5,792 bases of DNA from Planctomycetaceae bacterium (GCA_015493185.1 WGDQ01000972.1:1-5792); one strand, 5' to 3'; positions 1-5,634 are shown, numbered from the stretch's first letter. Made by a program: numbers and translations. The notes: generated from the sequence alone by a model not told the origin.

Positions 1-245
1 GTGCGTCCTCAGCCGTAAAGCTGCCAGCGTTGCGATGCGGCGCGCCGACGCGGCGCGGCCAATCGTGGCGCGCTTGTCTCGGCTCCTCGGCTCAGCCATT
101 TGTTCGGGCGATCCACTCGTACGGAAGATCGGCTGCGTCGCCACCGCGCCTTATCGCGTTTCGCATCTACCGGTATCGCAGCGTTCGGCTTCCACCCTCC
201 GCTGATTGCTGTCCATCGACGGTTTGCCTTTTTCTCGGGCCAACC
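1..245. other. Left-edge region with no supported gene
   Basis: Several frames stay open here, and one runs from the left edge to 344. Their translations are rich in Arg, Cys, Pro and Trp and show no recognisable domain, as expected for random open frames in GC-rich DNA. One small inverted repeat is visible: arms GCGC/GCGC at 53-56 and 70-73 continue into GCCA/TGGC at 58-61 and 66-69, with one bulged base and loop ATCG. No T-run follows, so it is not a good intrinsic terminator. A short tail of an upstream gene could lie at the extreme left (a frame from base 1 stops at 16-18), but five codons cannot be identified. Confidence 0.5.
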
Positions 246-254
246 TGTTATAAA
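224..254 (+). promoter_or_regulatory. Putative larB-nnrD promoter (extended -10)
   Basis: An extended -10 element, TGTTATAAA, lies at 246-254 (TGn plus TATAAA, 5 of 6 against TATAAT). A partial -35 match, TTGCCT, lies at 224-229. The spacer to TATAAA is 19 bases, longer than the ideal 17, but an extended -10 tolerates a weak or misplaced -35. Transcription would start near 261, giving a leader of about 80 bases before the larB ATG at 341. It is an AT-rich island in GC-rich DNA, directly ahead of the first gene and in the right orientation. No start-site mapping is available. Confidence 0.5.
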
Positions 255-305
255 AGAGGGCGGCACCGGCTCGGGGCCGATACCGATCAAGCAAAAGTGC
301 GTCGC

Positions 306-324
306 ACGCCGCACGCTGCGGCGT
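306..324 (+). promoter_or_regulatory. Leader hairpin upstream of larB
   Basis: A perfect 8-bp inverted repeat, ACGCCGCA at 306-313 and TGCGGCGT at 317-324, encloses a CGC loop. It ends 16 bases before the larB ATG and lies inside the leader expected from the 246-254 promoter element. No Shine-Dalgarno sequence is visible between the hairpin and the ATG, so the stem could influence ribosome access. No T-run follows, which argues against termination. A regulatory role is inferred from position only. Confidence 0.35.
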
Positions 325-340
325 TACGATACGTAGTGCC

Positions 341-1138
341 ATGAACGATACTCCATCCCAAAACGAGCATCGCCACCTGGCCTCATTGGCCGAGCAGTTG
401 CAACGTGGCGAACTTTCGATCGAAACGTTTCTGGCCCAACTGCGCAAGCTGGGCCTGCCGCTCACGGCACATCTTCCCGACGCCTCGGTCGATCTCGATC
501 GCCGCCGACGCTGTGGTTATCCCGAAGTGGTTTACGGCGAAGGCAAAACCGTCGAGGCGATCCAACGCATCTTTCGCGCGCTGCTCGATGCGGGCACCGA
601 TGTGTTCGCCACCCGTATCGACCCGGAAAAAGCCGAACGTTTGCAAGAGGCGTTTCCCACCGGCCGCTACAATGCCTTGGGGCGCACGTTTCGTATCCCT
701 CTTCCTCAGCAAGAAACGCCGCAGCAGCAAGGTCGCGTTGCCATCGTCACGGCCGGCACCAGCGACTTGCCCGTTGCCGAAGAAGCCCGCGAAACGGCCC
801 TTTGGATGGGTGCCGAAGTCCGGATGATTCACGATGTGGGTGTCGCCGGCCCCCATCGTCTGCCGAGCCATCTCGACACGCTGTTGTCGTCGCACGCCGT
901 GGTGGTTATTGCCGGCATGGAGGGGGCGCTGCCCAGCGTGGTAGGTGGCTACGTTGCCTGCCCAGTGATCGCCGTACCCACTAGTGTTGGCTACGGCGCC
1001 GCGCTGGGCGGGTTGGCCGCATTGCTCGGCATGCTGAACAGTTGTGCGTCGAATGTTACCGTGGTGAACATCGACGCCGGTTTTCGCGGCGCGTACGTAG
1101 CCAGCATGATTGCCCGATCGGCTGCCGGAGCATCCTGA
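341..1138 (+). CDS. larB: LarB, pyridinium-3,5-biscarboxylic acid mononucleotide synthase
   Basis: This 265-residue protein belongs to the LarB family (AIR carboxylase/PurE-like fold). LarB carboxylates nicotinic acid adenine dinucleotide at C5 of the pyridinium ring and cleaves the phosphoanhydride, releasing AMP and pyridinium-3,5-biscarboxylate mononucleotide. This is the first step toward the nickel-pincer nucleotide cofactor of LarA-type racemases and epimerases. Residues 1-55 form the helical N-terminal part. Family motifs follow: GYPEVVYGEGKT near 59-70, VTAGTSDLPVAEEA from about 136, DVGVAGPHR at 165-173, AGMEGALPSVVGG at 191-203, PTSVGYGA from 213 and LNSCASNV around Cys235. By its place in that motif, Cys235 probably matches the catalytic cysteine of characterised LarB (Cys221 in Lactiplantibacillus plantarum). 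The length is normal. The ATG at 341 has no obvious Shine-Dalgarno. The dehydratase gene starts three bases after the stop. LarC, LarE and LarA are not in the window. Confidence 0.95.
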   Translation: MNDTPSQNEHRHLASLAEQLQRGELSIETFLAQLRKLGLPLTAHLPDASVDLDRRRRCGYPEVVYGEGKTVEAIQRIFRALLDAGTDVFATRIDPEKAERLQEAFPTGRYNALGRTFRIPLPQQETPQQQGRVAIVTAGTSDLPVAEEARETALWMGAEVRMIHDVGVAGPHRLPSHLDTLLSSHAVVVIAGMEGALPSVVGGYVACPVIAVPTSVGYGAALGGLAALLGMLNSCASNVTVVNIDAGFRGAYVASMIARSAAGAS

Positions 1139-1141
1139 CCC

Positions 1142-2131
1142 GTGACTCCACCGCTCGCGCAACCCGACGACTACCCGCTGCCCCGCCTTCCCGAGCGACG
1201 CCCGGAAAGCCACAAGGGCCATTTCGGTCTGGCAATGTTGCTCGGCGGGTCGCGCGACATGAGCGGCGCGATTTCACTGGCCGGAATGGCGGCCTTGCGT
1301 AGCGGCGCAGGGTTGGTTCGCCTGGCCGTGCCGCGGCCCATCCAACCCATTGTGGCGGGCCACGAGCCTTCGTATATGACCGTGCCGCTCGCGGCCGACG
1401 ACCAGGGACGCCTCACGGCTGTTTTCACCAACGAAGCTCCGTCTCCCGCAGGCGAGAACCCCGAAGGTTCCTCCCCCGCCGGCACAGCGGCGGCTTCGCC
1501 CGTCAGCGGCGAGGTCGATTTGACGCAATTGCTGCAAAAAGCCACGGCCGTTGGTTGTGGACCCGGCATGGGCCGCAGTGCCACGCTCGATCGGCTCGTG
1601 GGCTGGTTATACCAACACGTCACTCAGCCGGCCGTGTTCGACGCCGACGCGCTCAACGCTCTGTCGGTCCAACCCGATGTTCTGACAAGCCATGCCGGCC
1701 CGCGCGTTCTGACGCCCCACCCGGGCGAGTTCGCCCGTTTGCTCAACTGCTCGACCGACGAGATCGCCGCGCAACGCCAGCCGTTGGCCGAGCAGTTTGC
1801 CCGCCGCACCGCGGCCATCGTCGTGCTCAAAGGCCATCGCACTCTGGTCACCGATGGCACCCGCACAGTGGCCAACACCACCGGCAACCCAGGCATGGCA
1901 ACCGGCGGAACCGGCGACGTGCTCACCGGCATACTCACCGCACTGCTGGCCCAAGGGGTCGCACCCTTCGATGCCGCACGACTTGCGGTTTATCTGCACG
2001 GGCTGGCCGGCGACCTGGCGGCCGAACGCCTGGGAATGATCAGCATGACGGCCACCGACCTGCTCTTCACACTGCCACATGCTTTCCGCCAACTCGCCGC
2101 ACAACAGCAGCAATCGGCTGCCCCATCGTAG
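1142..2131 (+). CDS. nnrD: ADP/ATP-dependent NAD(P)H-hydrate dehydratase (YjeF C-terminal/carbohydrate-kinase-like)
   Basis: This 329-residue cytosolic repair enzyme dehydrates the S form of damaged NADHX and NADPHX back to NAD(P)H using ADP or ATP. It matches only the kinase-like domain; the N-terminal epimerase (NnrE/YjeF_N) of bifunctional versions is absent. Motifs in order are KGHFG at 25-29, LLGGSRDMSGA at 33-43, ALRSGAGLV at 51-59, VGCGPGMGRS at 137-146, FDADALNAL at 166-174, LTPHPGEF at 190-197, VLKGHRTLVTDG at 228-239, and GNPGMATGGTGDVLTG from 248, where Asp259 is the expected catalytic aspartate. Residues of about 97-124 are a Pro/Ser/Ala/Gly/Glu-rich stretch not expected in the family. 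The start is GTG at 1142, with GGAG at 1127-1130 eleven bases upstream and three bases after the larB stop, so the two genes are very probably co-transcribed and translationally coupled. The C-terminus ends in a Gln-rich tail. Confidence 0.93.
   Translation: MTPPLAQPDDYPLPRLPERRPESHKGHFGLAMLLGGSRDMSGAISLAGMAALRSGAGLVRLAVPRPIQPIVAGHEPSYMTVPLAADDQGRLTAVFTNEAPSPAGENPEGSSPAGTAAASPVSGEVDLTQLLQKATAVGCGPGMGRSATLDRLVGWLYQHVTQPAVFDADALNALSVQPDVLTSHAGPRVLTPHPGEFARLLNCSTDEIAAQRQPLAEQFARRTAAIVVLKGHRTLVTDGTRTVANTTGNPGMATGGTGDVLTGILTALLAQGVAPFDAARLAVYLHGLAGDLAAERLGMISMTATDLLFTLPHAFRQLAAQQQQSAAPS
1430..1513 (+). repeat. Low-complexity, hairpin-containing insertion inside the dehydratase gene
   Basis: This in-frame segment encodes about 28 residues rich in Ser, Pro, Ala, Gly and Glu, including two SPAG units. 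It sits between the VPLAADDQGRL strand region and the VGCGPGMG motif. At DNA level it holds two adjacent inverted repeats: GAACC/GGTTC at 1456-1460 and 1466-1470, and CCGCCG/CGGCGG at 1476-1481 and 1488-1493. The composition resembles a dispersed palindromic element captured in a coding region at a surface loop, but no second copy lies in this window, so that origin is inference. Confidence 0.4.
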
Positions 2132-2245
2132 AACGGCCCTCGATCAACCTTTCTTTCCTTTCCAACAACAACCATTCCCCCCGCATCAACAAACACGTTC
2201 CTGCGACAGCGAGCGCCCACCTTCGAGAGCCCGCCTTTCTGGCCG

Positions 2246-2304
2246 ACACGTCAAGACGTCACATATCAACTCAACACGTCAACACATCAAAACGCCATAT
2301 CAAA
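2246..2304. repeat. Cluster of short imperfect direct repeats
   Basis: ACACGTCAA occurs at 2246-2254 and 2274-2282, with the one-base variant ACACATCAA at 2282-2290. CATATCAA occurs at 2262-2269 and again, followed by an extra A, at 2296-2304. The shared core is a TCAA tail preceded by CRT or TAT. This gives five related words in under 60 bases, in a region with no gene. It could be a decayed simple repeat or a set of binding sites; nothing here distinguishes the two. Confidence 0.45.
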
Positions 2305-2376
2305 GCGCCGACCGGACCAACCCTGGAGCAACCAGATTGCCAGGCCGAGCAAACCAACTGGAGCAACTGGGCCGTG

Positions 2377-2486
2377 GCCCGCAAGTGCGGGCAAATGCCT
2401 TCGGAGCGCTGACGCTGTCGGCCGAAGTCCACAACCTGCGGCCAGCTCGCGCGCAGCCAGAATGCGTTTTTCAACGCCCTGCGCGC
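2377..2486 (+). other. Run of hairpin-forming segments, possible structured RNA or DNA element
   Basis: Three hairpins follow one another. The first has arms GCCCGC at 2377-2382 and GCGGGC at 2387-2392 around an AAGT loop. The second has arms CTTCGG at 2399-2404 and CCGAAG at 2422-2427, enclosing AGCG/CGCT at 2405-2408 and 2413-2416. The third has arms GCGCGCAG at 2449-2456 and CTGCGCGC at 2479-2486, enclosing GCGTT/AACGC at 2464-2468 and 2473-2477. None is followed by a T-run, so they are not standard terminators. The sequence does not match conserved cores I know for RNase P, tmRNA, SRP RNA or the FMN riboswitch. Short stems arise easily at this GC content, so this is only a candidate. Confidence 0.3.
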
Positions 2487-2519
2487 TCCAAGCAGTCGGG
2501 CCGATTCGTGCCAATGGGG

Positions 2520-2559
2520 CGCGTGGTCGAAGCATGGGGTTGCTTGACCGTTGAACGCG
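2520..2559. promoter_or_regulatory. Inverted repeat overlapping the ribF -35 box, possible operator
   Basis: The core dyad pairs GGTC (2525-2528) with GACC (2546-2549) and AAGCA (2530-2534) with TGCTT (2541-2545). Only G2529 is bulged, and the centre is TGGGGT. An outer pair, CGCGT (2520-2524) and ACGCG (2555-2559), extends it. The right arm contains the complete TTGACC -35 hexamer, so a protein bound to the dyad would occlude the promoter. No regulator is encoded nearby. The repressor-site reading is inference from position. Confidence 0.4.
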
Positions 2560-2572
2560 GCGTCTGGATAAT
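2544..2572 (+). promoter_or_regulatory. Near-consensus sigma70-type promoter of ribF
   Basis: TTGACC at 2544-2549 (5 of 6 against TTGACA) and GATAAT at 2567-2572 (5 of 6 against TATAAT) are separated by exactly 17 bases. Transcription would start near 2579, leaving about 54 bases of leader before the GTG at 2633 and only about 15 before the alternative GTG at 2594. This is the best promoter in the window and implies that ribF has its own start, independent of larB-nnrD. Confidence 0.65.
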
Positions 2573-2632
2573 GCGAAATCGTTTGTCGCAGCCGTGGGCG
2601 TCTCTTGCAGCATTTGGCGGGTTACAAACTAC

Positions 2633-3586
2633 GTGAAACTACTCCGCGATTTGGGTGCCGTACCCGATGAAATTCGCTCCGGTGCGGTGTCGATCGGCAA
2701 CTTCGACGGCGTACATCTGGGACACGCCCGTATCGTGCAGCGGCTCATCGCTCGGGCCCAAGAGGTCGGCGGACCGGCAATCGTTTTCACGTTCGATCCG
2801 CACCCGGTGCGGGTGCTGCGTCCGGAGCAAGCCCCGCCGCCACTCACGTGGATCGACCGCAAAGCGCAATTGCTCGCCGAGCTAGGCGTCGATTTCGTCA
2901 TTGCCTATCCCACCGACCAGCGGCTTTTGCAACTGACGGCCCAAGAGTTTTTCGACCAGATCGTGCGCCAAAAACTCGACGCCCGGGCCATTGTCGAAGG
3001 CCCCAACTTCTTCTTCGGCCGCGACCGTCAAGGCACAGTCGAGCGGCTTCGCCAGATGGCCTCGGCCGCCGGTATTGTGCTCGATGTCGTGCCGCCGGTT
3101 GAATACGAAGGCGAAATCGTCTCCAGCTCGCGCATCCGTCGATTGCTGAGCCAGGGCGACGTCGGCCGCGCGGCGGCCATGCTCACGCATCCCTATCGAA
3201 TCCGCGGTATGGTAACGCACGGCGCGGCGCGGGGGGCCCGGATCGGCTTTCCCACGGCCAATCTCGATGCCGTCGATACGCTGATTCCCGCTCAGGGTGT
3301 TTACGCCGGCACGGCCTGGCTACAAGGCAGCATGTGGCCGGCAGCCATTCACATCGGCCCCAATCCCACTTTTGGCGAGGCGGCCCGCAAGGTCGAAGTG
3401 CACCTGATCGGCTTCGACCAAACGATTTACGGGCAGCCTCTCGAAGTAGAATTTCTCGCGCGGTTGCGTGGCACGCAGCGATTCGACTCGGTCGAGGCCT
3501 TGAAGCAACAGCTCCGTCACGATATCCAACAGGCCCGCGAAGCGGTCGACGCGTGGCTTCGCAACACGTCGAGCGAAGCGGGCTGA
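2633..3586 (+). CDS. ribF: Bifunctional riboflavin kinase/FAD synthetase
   Basis: RibF phosphorylates riboflavin to FMN and adenylates FMN to FAD in the cytosol. From the GTG at 2633 the protein has 317 residues, the usual family length, and begins VKLLRDL, like other RibF N-termini. The in-frame GTG at 2594 would add 13 atypical residues and is judged less likely. The N-terminal nucleotidyltransferase (FMN adenylyltransferase) domain shows SIGNFDGVHLGH at 20-31, FTFDPHPV at 52-59, VEGPNFFFGRDRQG at 121-134 and SSSRIRRLL at 164-172. The C-terminal riboflavin kinase domain shows RGMVTHGAARG at 191-201, GFPTANL at 205-211, GVYAG at 222-226, GPNPTF at 242-247 and KVEVHL at 253-258, with Glu255 as the expected catalytic base. 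No truncation or missing key residue is seen. No FMN riboswitch is recognisable upstream. A weak GGCGGG at 2616-2621 is the only Shine-Dalgarno candidate. nrnA follows after 107 bases. Confidence 0.95.
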   Translation: MKLLRDLGAVPDEIRSGAVSIGNFDGVHLGHARIVQRLIARAQEVGGPAIVFTFDPHPVRVLRPEQAPPPLTWIDRKAQLLAELGVDFVIAYPTDQRLLQLTAQEFFDQIVRQKLDARAIVEGPNFFFGRDRQGTVERLRQMASAAGIVLDVVPPVEYEGEIVSSSRIRRLLSQGDVGRAAAMLTHPYRIRGMVTHGAARGARIGFPTANLDAVDTLIPAQGVYAGTAWLQGSMWPAAIHIGPNPTFGEAARKVEVHLIGFDQTIYGQPLEVEFLARLRGTQRFDSVEALKQQLRHDIQQAREAVDAWLRNTSSEAG

Positions 3587-3604
3587 AAAACAACCCCTTC
3601 CCCT

Positions 3605-3636
3605 CGACGCCGCTTTCGTCGTAATCTTTCCTTTCT
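3605..3636 (+). terminator. Weak hairpin plus pyrimidine tract after ribF
   Basis: A 5-bp stem, CGACG at 3605-3609 with CGTCG at 3617-3621, has loop CCGCTTT and is followed by a T/C-rich tract to about 3636. The stem is short and the tract is interrupted by C, so termination would be partial at best. nrnA may therefore be partly co-transcribed with ribF. Confidence 0.25.
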
Positions 3637-3657
3637 TACTCCCAACGTACTCCCAAC
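3637..3657. repeat. Tandem 10-base repeat with 11-base period
   Basis: TACTCCCAAC occurs at 3637-3646 and 3648-3657, separated by one G, in the spacer between ribF and nrnA. The 11-base period is close to one helical turn, so paired binding to one DNA face is possible, but a simple local duplication explains it equally well. Confidence 0.4.
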
Positions 3658-3693
3658 TTTTTTCCTGCTTGCAATCCAAAGGGTTTTCCGTCC

Positions 3694-4692
3694 ATGCCTG
3701 GTGCTGAAGTCGCGATCGATTGGGCTGGCTTTCAGCAACAGATCGCCCGACACACACGTTTCCTGCTCACCAGCCACGTTCGTCCTGACGGCGACGCACT
3801 GGGCAGCGAGCTGGGCATGGCCGGCATCCTCGAGTCGCTGGGCAAACAGGTGCAAATCGTCAATCCCGACGCCGCCCCTGAGCGATACGACTTTCTCGAC
3901 CCGCAGCGGCGCATCCGGGTGCTTGGCCGCGACGTGCAAGCTGACGCATTGCCTGCGTTCGATGCCCTGATGGTGCTCGACACCAGTGCATGGGTGCAGC
4001 TCGGGCCCATGGCCGACGTCGTGCGTTCGACCACGGCCGCCAAAATCGTGCTCGATCATCATGTCAGCGCCGACGACCTCGATGCCATGGTGTTCAAAGA
4101 CCCGCGTGCCGAAGCCACCGGTCGTCTGGTGGCCGAAGCCGCCCAACATCTCGGCGTCACGCTTACGCCCGAAGTGGCCACGGCCTTGTTCGTTGCTCAG
4201 GCGACCGATACCGGCTGGTATCGTTTCGGTTCCACCACGGGCCAGTCGCTGCGCATCGCCGGCGACCTTGTCGATGCCGGCGCCAAGCCGGCGGAAATCT
4301 ACCGCCAACTTTACGAGCAAGACACCCTGGCACGCGTGCACCTCATCGGGCGAGTGCTCACGCGAACCACGGTCGACCTGGAAGGCCGATTGGTCTACAC
4401 CTTTGTGACCGACGACGATTTTGTCGCCAGCGGCGCTGAACGATCGGACACGGAAGACATTATCAACATGACGATGGCCGTTCGTGGCAGTCAGGTGGCG
4501 GCGATCTTCGTCGAGCAGCCCGACGGCCGCGTGAAGATAAGCCTCCGCAGTCGAGGTGATGTCGACGTAAGCGCAATCGCCGAAGTATTCGGCGGTGGCG
4601 GACACAAAGCCGCGGCCGGTGCAATGCTCGACGGCCCACTCGACGATGCGATGCGGCACATGCTTGACCGCGTGCGCGCGGCCATGCAATAA
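3694..4692 (+). CDS. nrnA: DHH/DHHA1 phosphoesterase, NrnA-type oligoribonuclease/pAp phosphatase
   Basis: This 332-residue protein has the architecture of bacterial NrnA, which degrades two- to five-nucleotide RNAs and converts 3'-phosphoadenosine 5'-phosphate to AMP, using metal ions (Mn or Mg) in the cytosol. The DHH domain has motif I SHVRPDGDALGS at 27-38 (His28, Asp32, Asp34), motif II VLDTSA at 94-99 (Asp96), motif III LDHH at 120-123 and motif IV ATDTGWYRF at 170-178 (Asp172). The DHHA1 domain ends with SLRSRGDVDVSAIAEVF and the substrate-binding GGGGH at 300-304, followed by KAAAG. All metal ligands are present and the length is typical. The ATG at 3694 has only a weak AAAGGG at 3678-3683 upstream. 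The exact in vivo substrate (nanoRNA, pAp or cyclic-dinucleotide products) cannot be set from sequence, since relatives differ. Confidence 0.92.
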   Translation: MPGAEVAIDWAGFQQQIARHTRFLLTSHVRPDGDALGSELGMAGILESLGKQVQIVNPDAAPERYDFLDPQRRIRVLGRDVQADALPAFDALMVLDTSAWVQLGPMADVVRSTTAAKIVLDHHVSADDLDAMVFKDPRAEATGRLVAEAAQHLGVTLTPEVATALFVAQATDTGWYRFGSTTGQSLRIAGDLVDAGAKPAEIYRQLYEQDTLARVHLIGRVLTRTTVDLEGRLVYTFVTDDDFVASGAERSDTEDIINMTMAVRGSQVAAIFVEQPDGRVKISLRSRGDVDVSAIAEVFGGGGHKAAAGAMLDGPLDDAMRHMLDRVRAAMQ

Positions 4693-5324
4693 TCGCCGCC
4701 ACCGTTCGGCAGCCGCCCACGCCGAAGGATTCGTTTCCCGACGGCTCTCGTGACGCCACGGTTCGAGTGCCCACCACGGTTGCGGCAATTGCCGTACGTG
4801 CCGCAGCGGGCCTGGCCGCTCGCGAATTTCCCGAATCGCTGCCTGCCGAACGCTTTCACAATACGTCCCACCAACTACATCCCGCCCTCAACAAACCGAT
4901 GGCGTCCGCTGCCGCACCTCCCGCTTGCGCGACCGCGGCGGTTTTCGATGCATTTTCGGTTCACGCGTTTGTCACCCCGATTCCGCTGAATTTTTTCCTC
5001 GTTGCAGCTTGCCGTTTTTTTCCTTTTGCTTGGGCTTGCTCGACTTTTTACGTCGTTCGCTTGGTTCGCCTGGTTTTGTTTCCCTGCCGTTTGTTTCCGT
5101 TTGCTTCCCGCCACAGCCTGAGCCTCGTGTCGTGCGGCGCGACGTATCCCTCAACGCACCATTGGGAGGAACCAGCACCGTAGCAACCGCGTTGCTGCCC
5201 CCGTCGACCAGCATGCCGTGTTGATCGCCCCACTCGGCGGGGTCGCTGGGTCGTTCGTTCCGCTATGGCATGGCCACCGTGGCGCCAGACAATCGTGCAT
5301 GTGTCGTCGTGGCACGTATATGTG
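4693..5324. other. Long non-coding spacer after nrnA with a T-rich tract
   Basis: No frame on either strand encodes a recognisable protein. A 6-bp inverted repeat, TTCGGC/GCCGAA at 4705-4710 and 4721-4726, sits 12 bases after the nrnA stop, but its loop is long and the following T-run is poor, so it is at most a weak terminator. From about 4985 to 5110 the + strand is strongly T-rich, with T runs of five to seven and a 10-base tandem unit (CCGTTTGTTT then CCGTTTGCTT). A hairpin, GTAGCAAC at 5180-5187 with GTTGCTGC at 5191-5198 (one G-T pair, loop CGC), follows. Confidence 0.5.
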
Positions 5325-5353
5325 TTCGAACCGTGCGATACGGATGGTATACG
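5325..5353 (+). promoter_or_regulatory. Weak candidate promoter upstream of the Rieske gene
   Basis: TTCGAA at 5325-5330 and TATACG at 5348-5353 are 17 bases apart. A TGG directly before the -10 gives an extended -10. The -35 matches consensus at only 3 of 6 positions. It would leave a leader of about 275 bases before the ATG at 5635, which is long. It is the best candidate seen in this spacer but remains speculative. Confidence 0.2.
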
Positions 5354-5634
5354 CATATTCGCCCATTGAATCGCAGCCGAGTTGGTGTTTCTTCTATAAG
5401 GGACCATGTGCCACGGCCACATGCGCGCGGCAATGCCGGCATCATGTCGCCTCGCTGCGTGCCAGGGTTCATGGCGCGTCGACAAAGACGCGTTGCGATC
5501 GAACGATGCCGATACGAGAAACCTAATACAAACGAGTTTGCTGCCCCCAACCGTTCCGCTCTGCTCGCCGGTTGCTGCGGGCCGATGTCTTTCTTTCAAG
5601 ATGTTCAAGATGATTGTCGCCAGGAAACCGCACG
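5354..5634. other. Upstream region of the Rieske gene with small hairpins and a tandem repeat
   Basis: No supported gene is visible. CATGTG/CACATG at 5405-5410 and 5418-5423 form a 6-bp stem, and CAACCG/CGGTTG at 5548-5553 and 5569-5574 form another with a 15-base loop. TTCAAGATG is repeated perfectly and without a gap at 5595-5603 and 5604-5612. A short frame beginning MFKMIVARKP at 5601 stops at 5642, overlapping the Rieske start by eight bases; it may be chance. Confidence 0.4.
5622..5627 (+). promoter_or_regulatory. Shine-Dalgarno site of the Rieske gene
   Basis: AGGAAA at 5622-5627 lies 7 bases before the ATG at 5635. It is the best Shine-Dalgarno match in the window and supports that ATG as the start. 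Confidence 0.5.

Larger units (their letters stand above)
2132..2543. other. Non-coding spacer between nnrD and ribF
   Basis: No frame here gives a recognisable protein; the open frames on both strands are compositionally odd and lack domains. The first 110 bases are A/C-rich. A cluster of short repeats lies at 2246-2304, a 10-base direct repeat (CTGGAGCAAC) at 2323-2332 and 2358-2367, and a run of hairpin-forming segments from 2377 to 2486. No intrinsic terminator for the larB-nnrD unit is evident. The ribF promoter begins at 2544. Confidence 0.55.

Noticed and set aside
3..344. Open frame running from the left edge and overlapping the larB start
   Set aside because: Its translation is Arg/Cys/Pro-rich with no domain, and the same interval contains a plausible promoter and hairpin leader. 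It is a chance frame in GC-rich DNA.
383..1222. Long - strand frame antisense to larB
   Set aside because: It is a shadow of the larB coding frame, with Gly/Arg/His-rich composition and no recognisable motif.
2246..2304. CRISPR array
   Set aside because: The units are only 8-9 bases, imperfect and irregularly spaced, without uniform spacers or cas genes nearby.
2377..2486. Intrinsic terminators for larB-nnrD
   Set aside because: The stems are good, but none is followed by a T-run on either strand.
2377..2632. FMN riboswitch upstream of ribF
   Set aside because: The conserved RFN core sequences are not visible, and most hairpins lie upstream of the predicted transcription start.
3517..4788. 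423-codon - strand frame antisense to nrnA and the end of ribF
   Set aside because: It is longer than the real gene but is a mirror of its codon structure; the + strand has the complete DHH/DHHA1 motif set.
4875..5114. Small Lys/Arg-rich protein on the - strand opposite the T-rich tract
   Set aside because: The Lys/Asn/Gln content follows directly from the purine-rich strand. Several overlapping frames show the same bias, and there is no convincing start or conserved pattern.
5048..5608. 186-codon - strand frame in the spacer before the Rieske gene
   Set aside because: It is rich in Arg, His, Trp and Cys, without a domain or hydrophobic core pattern; judged a chance frame.
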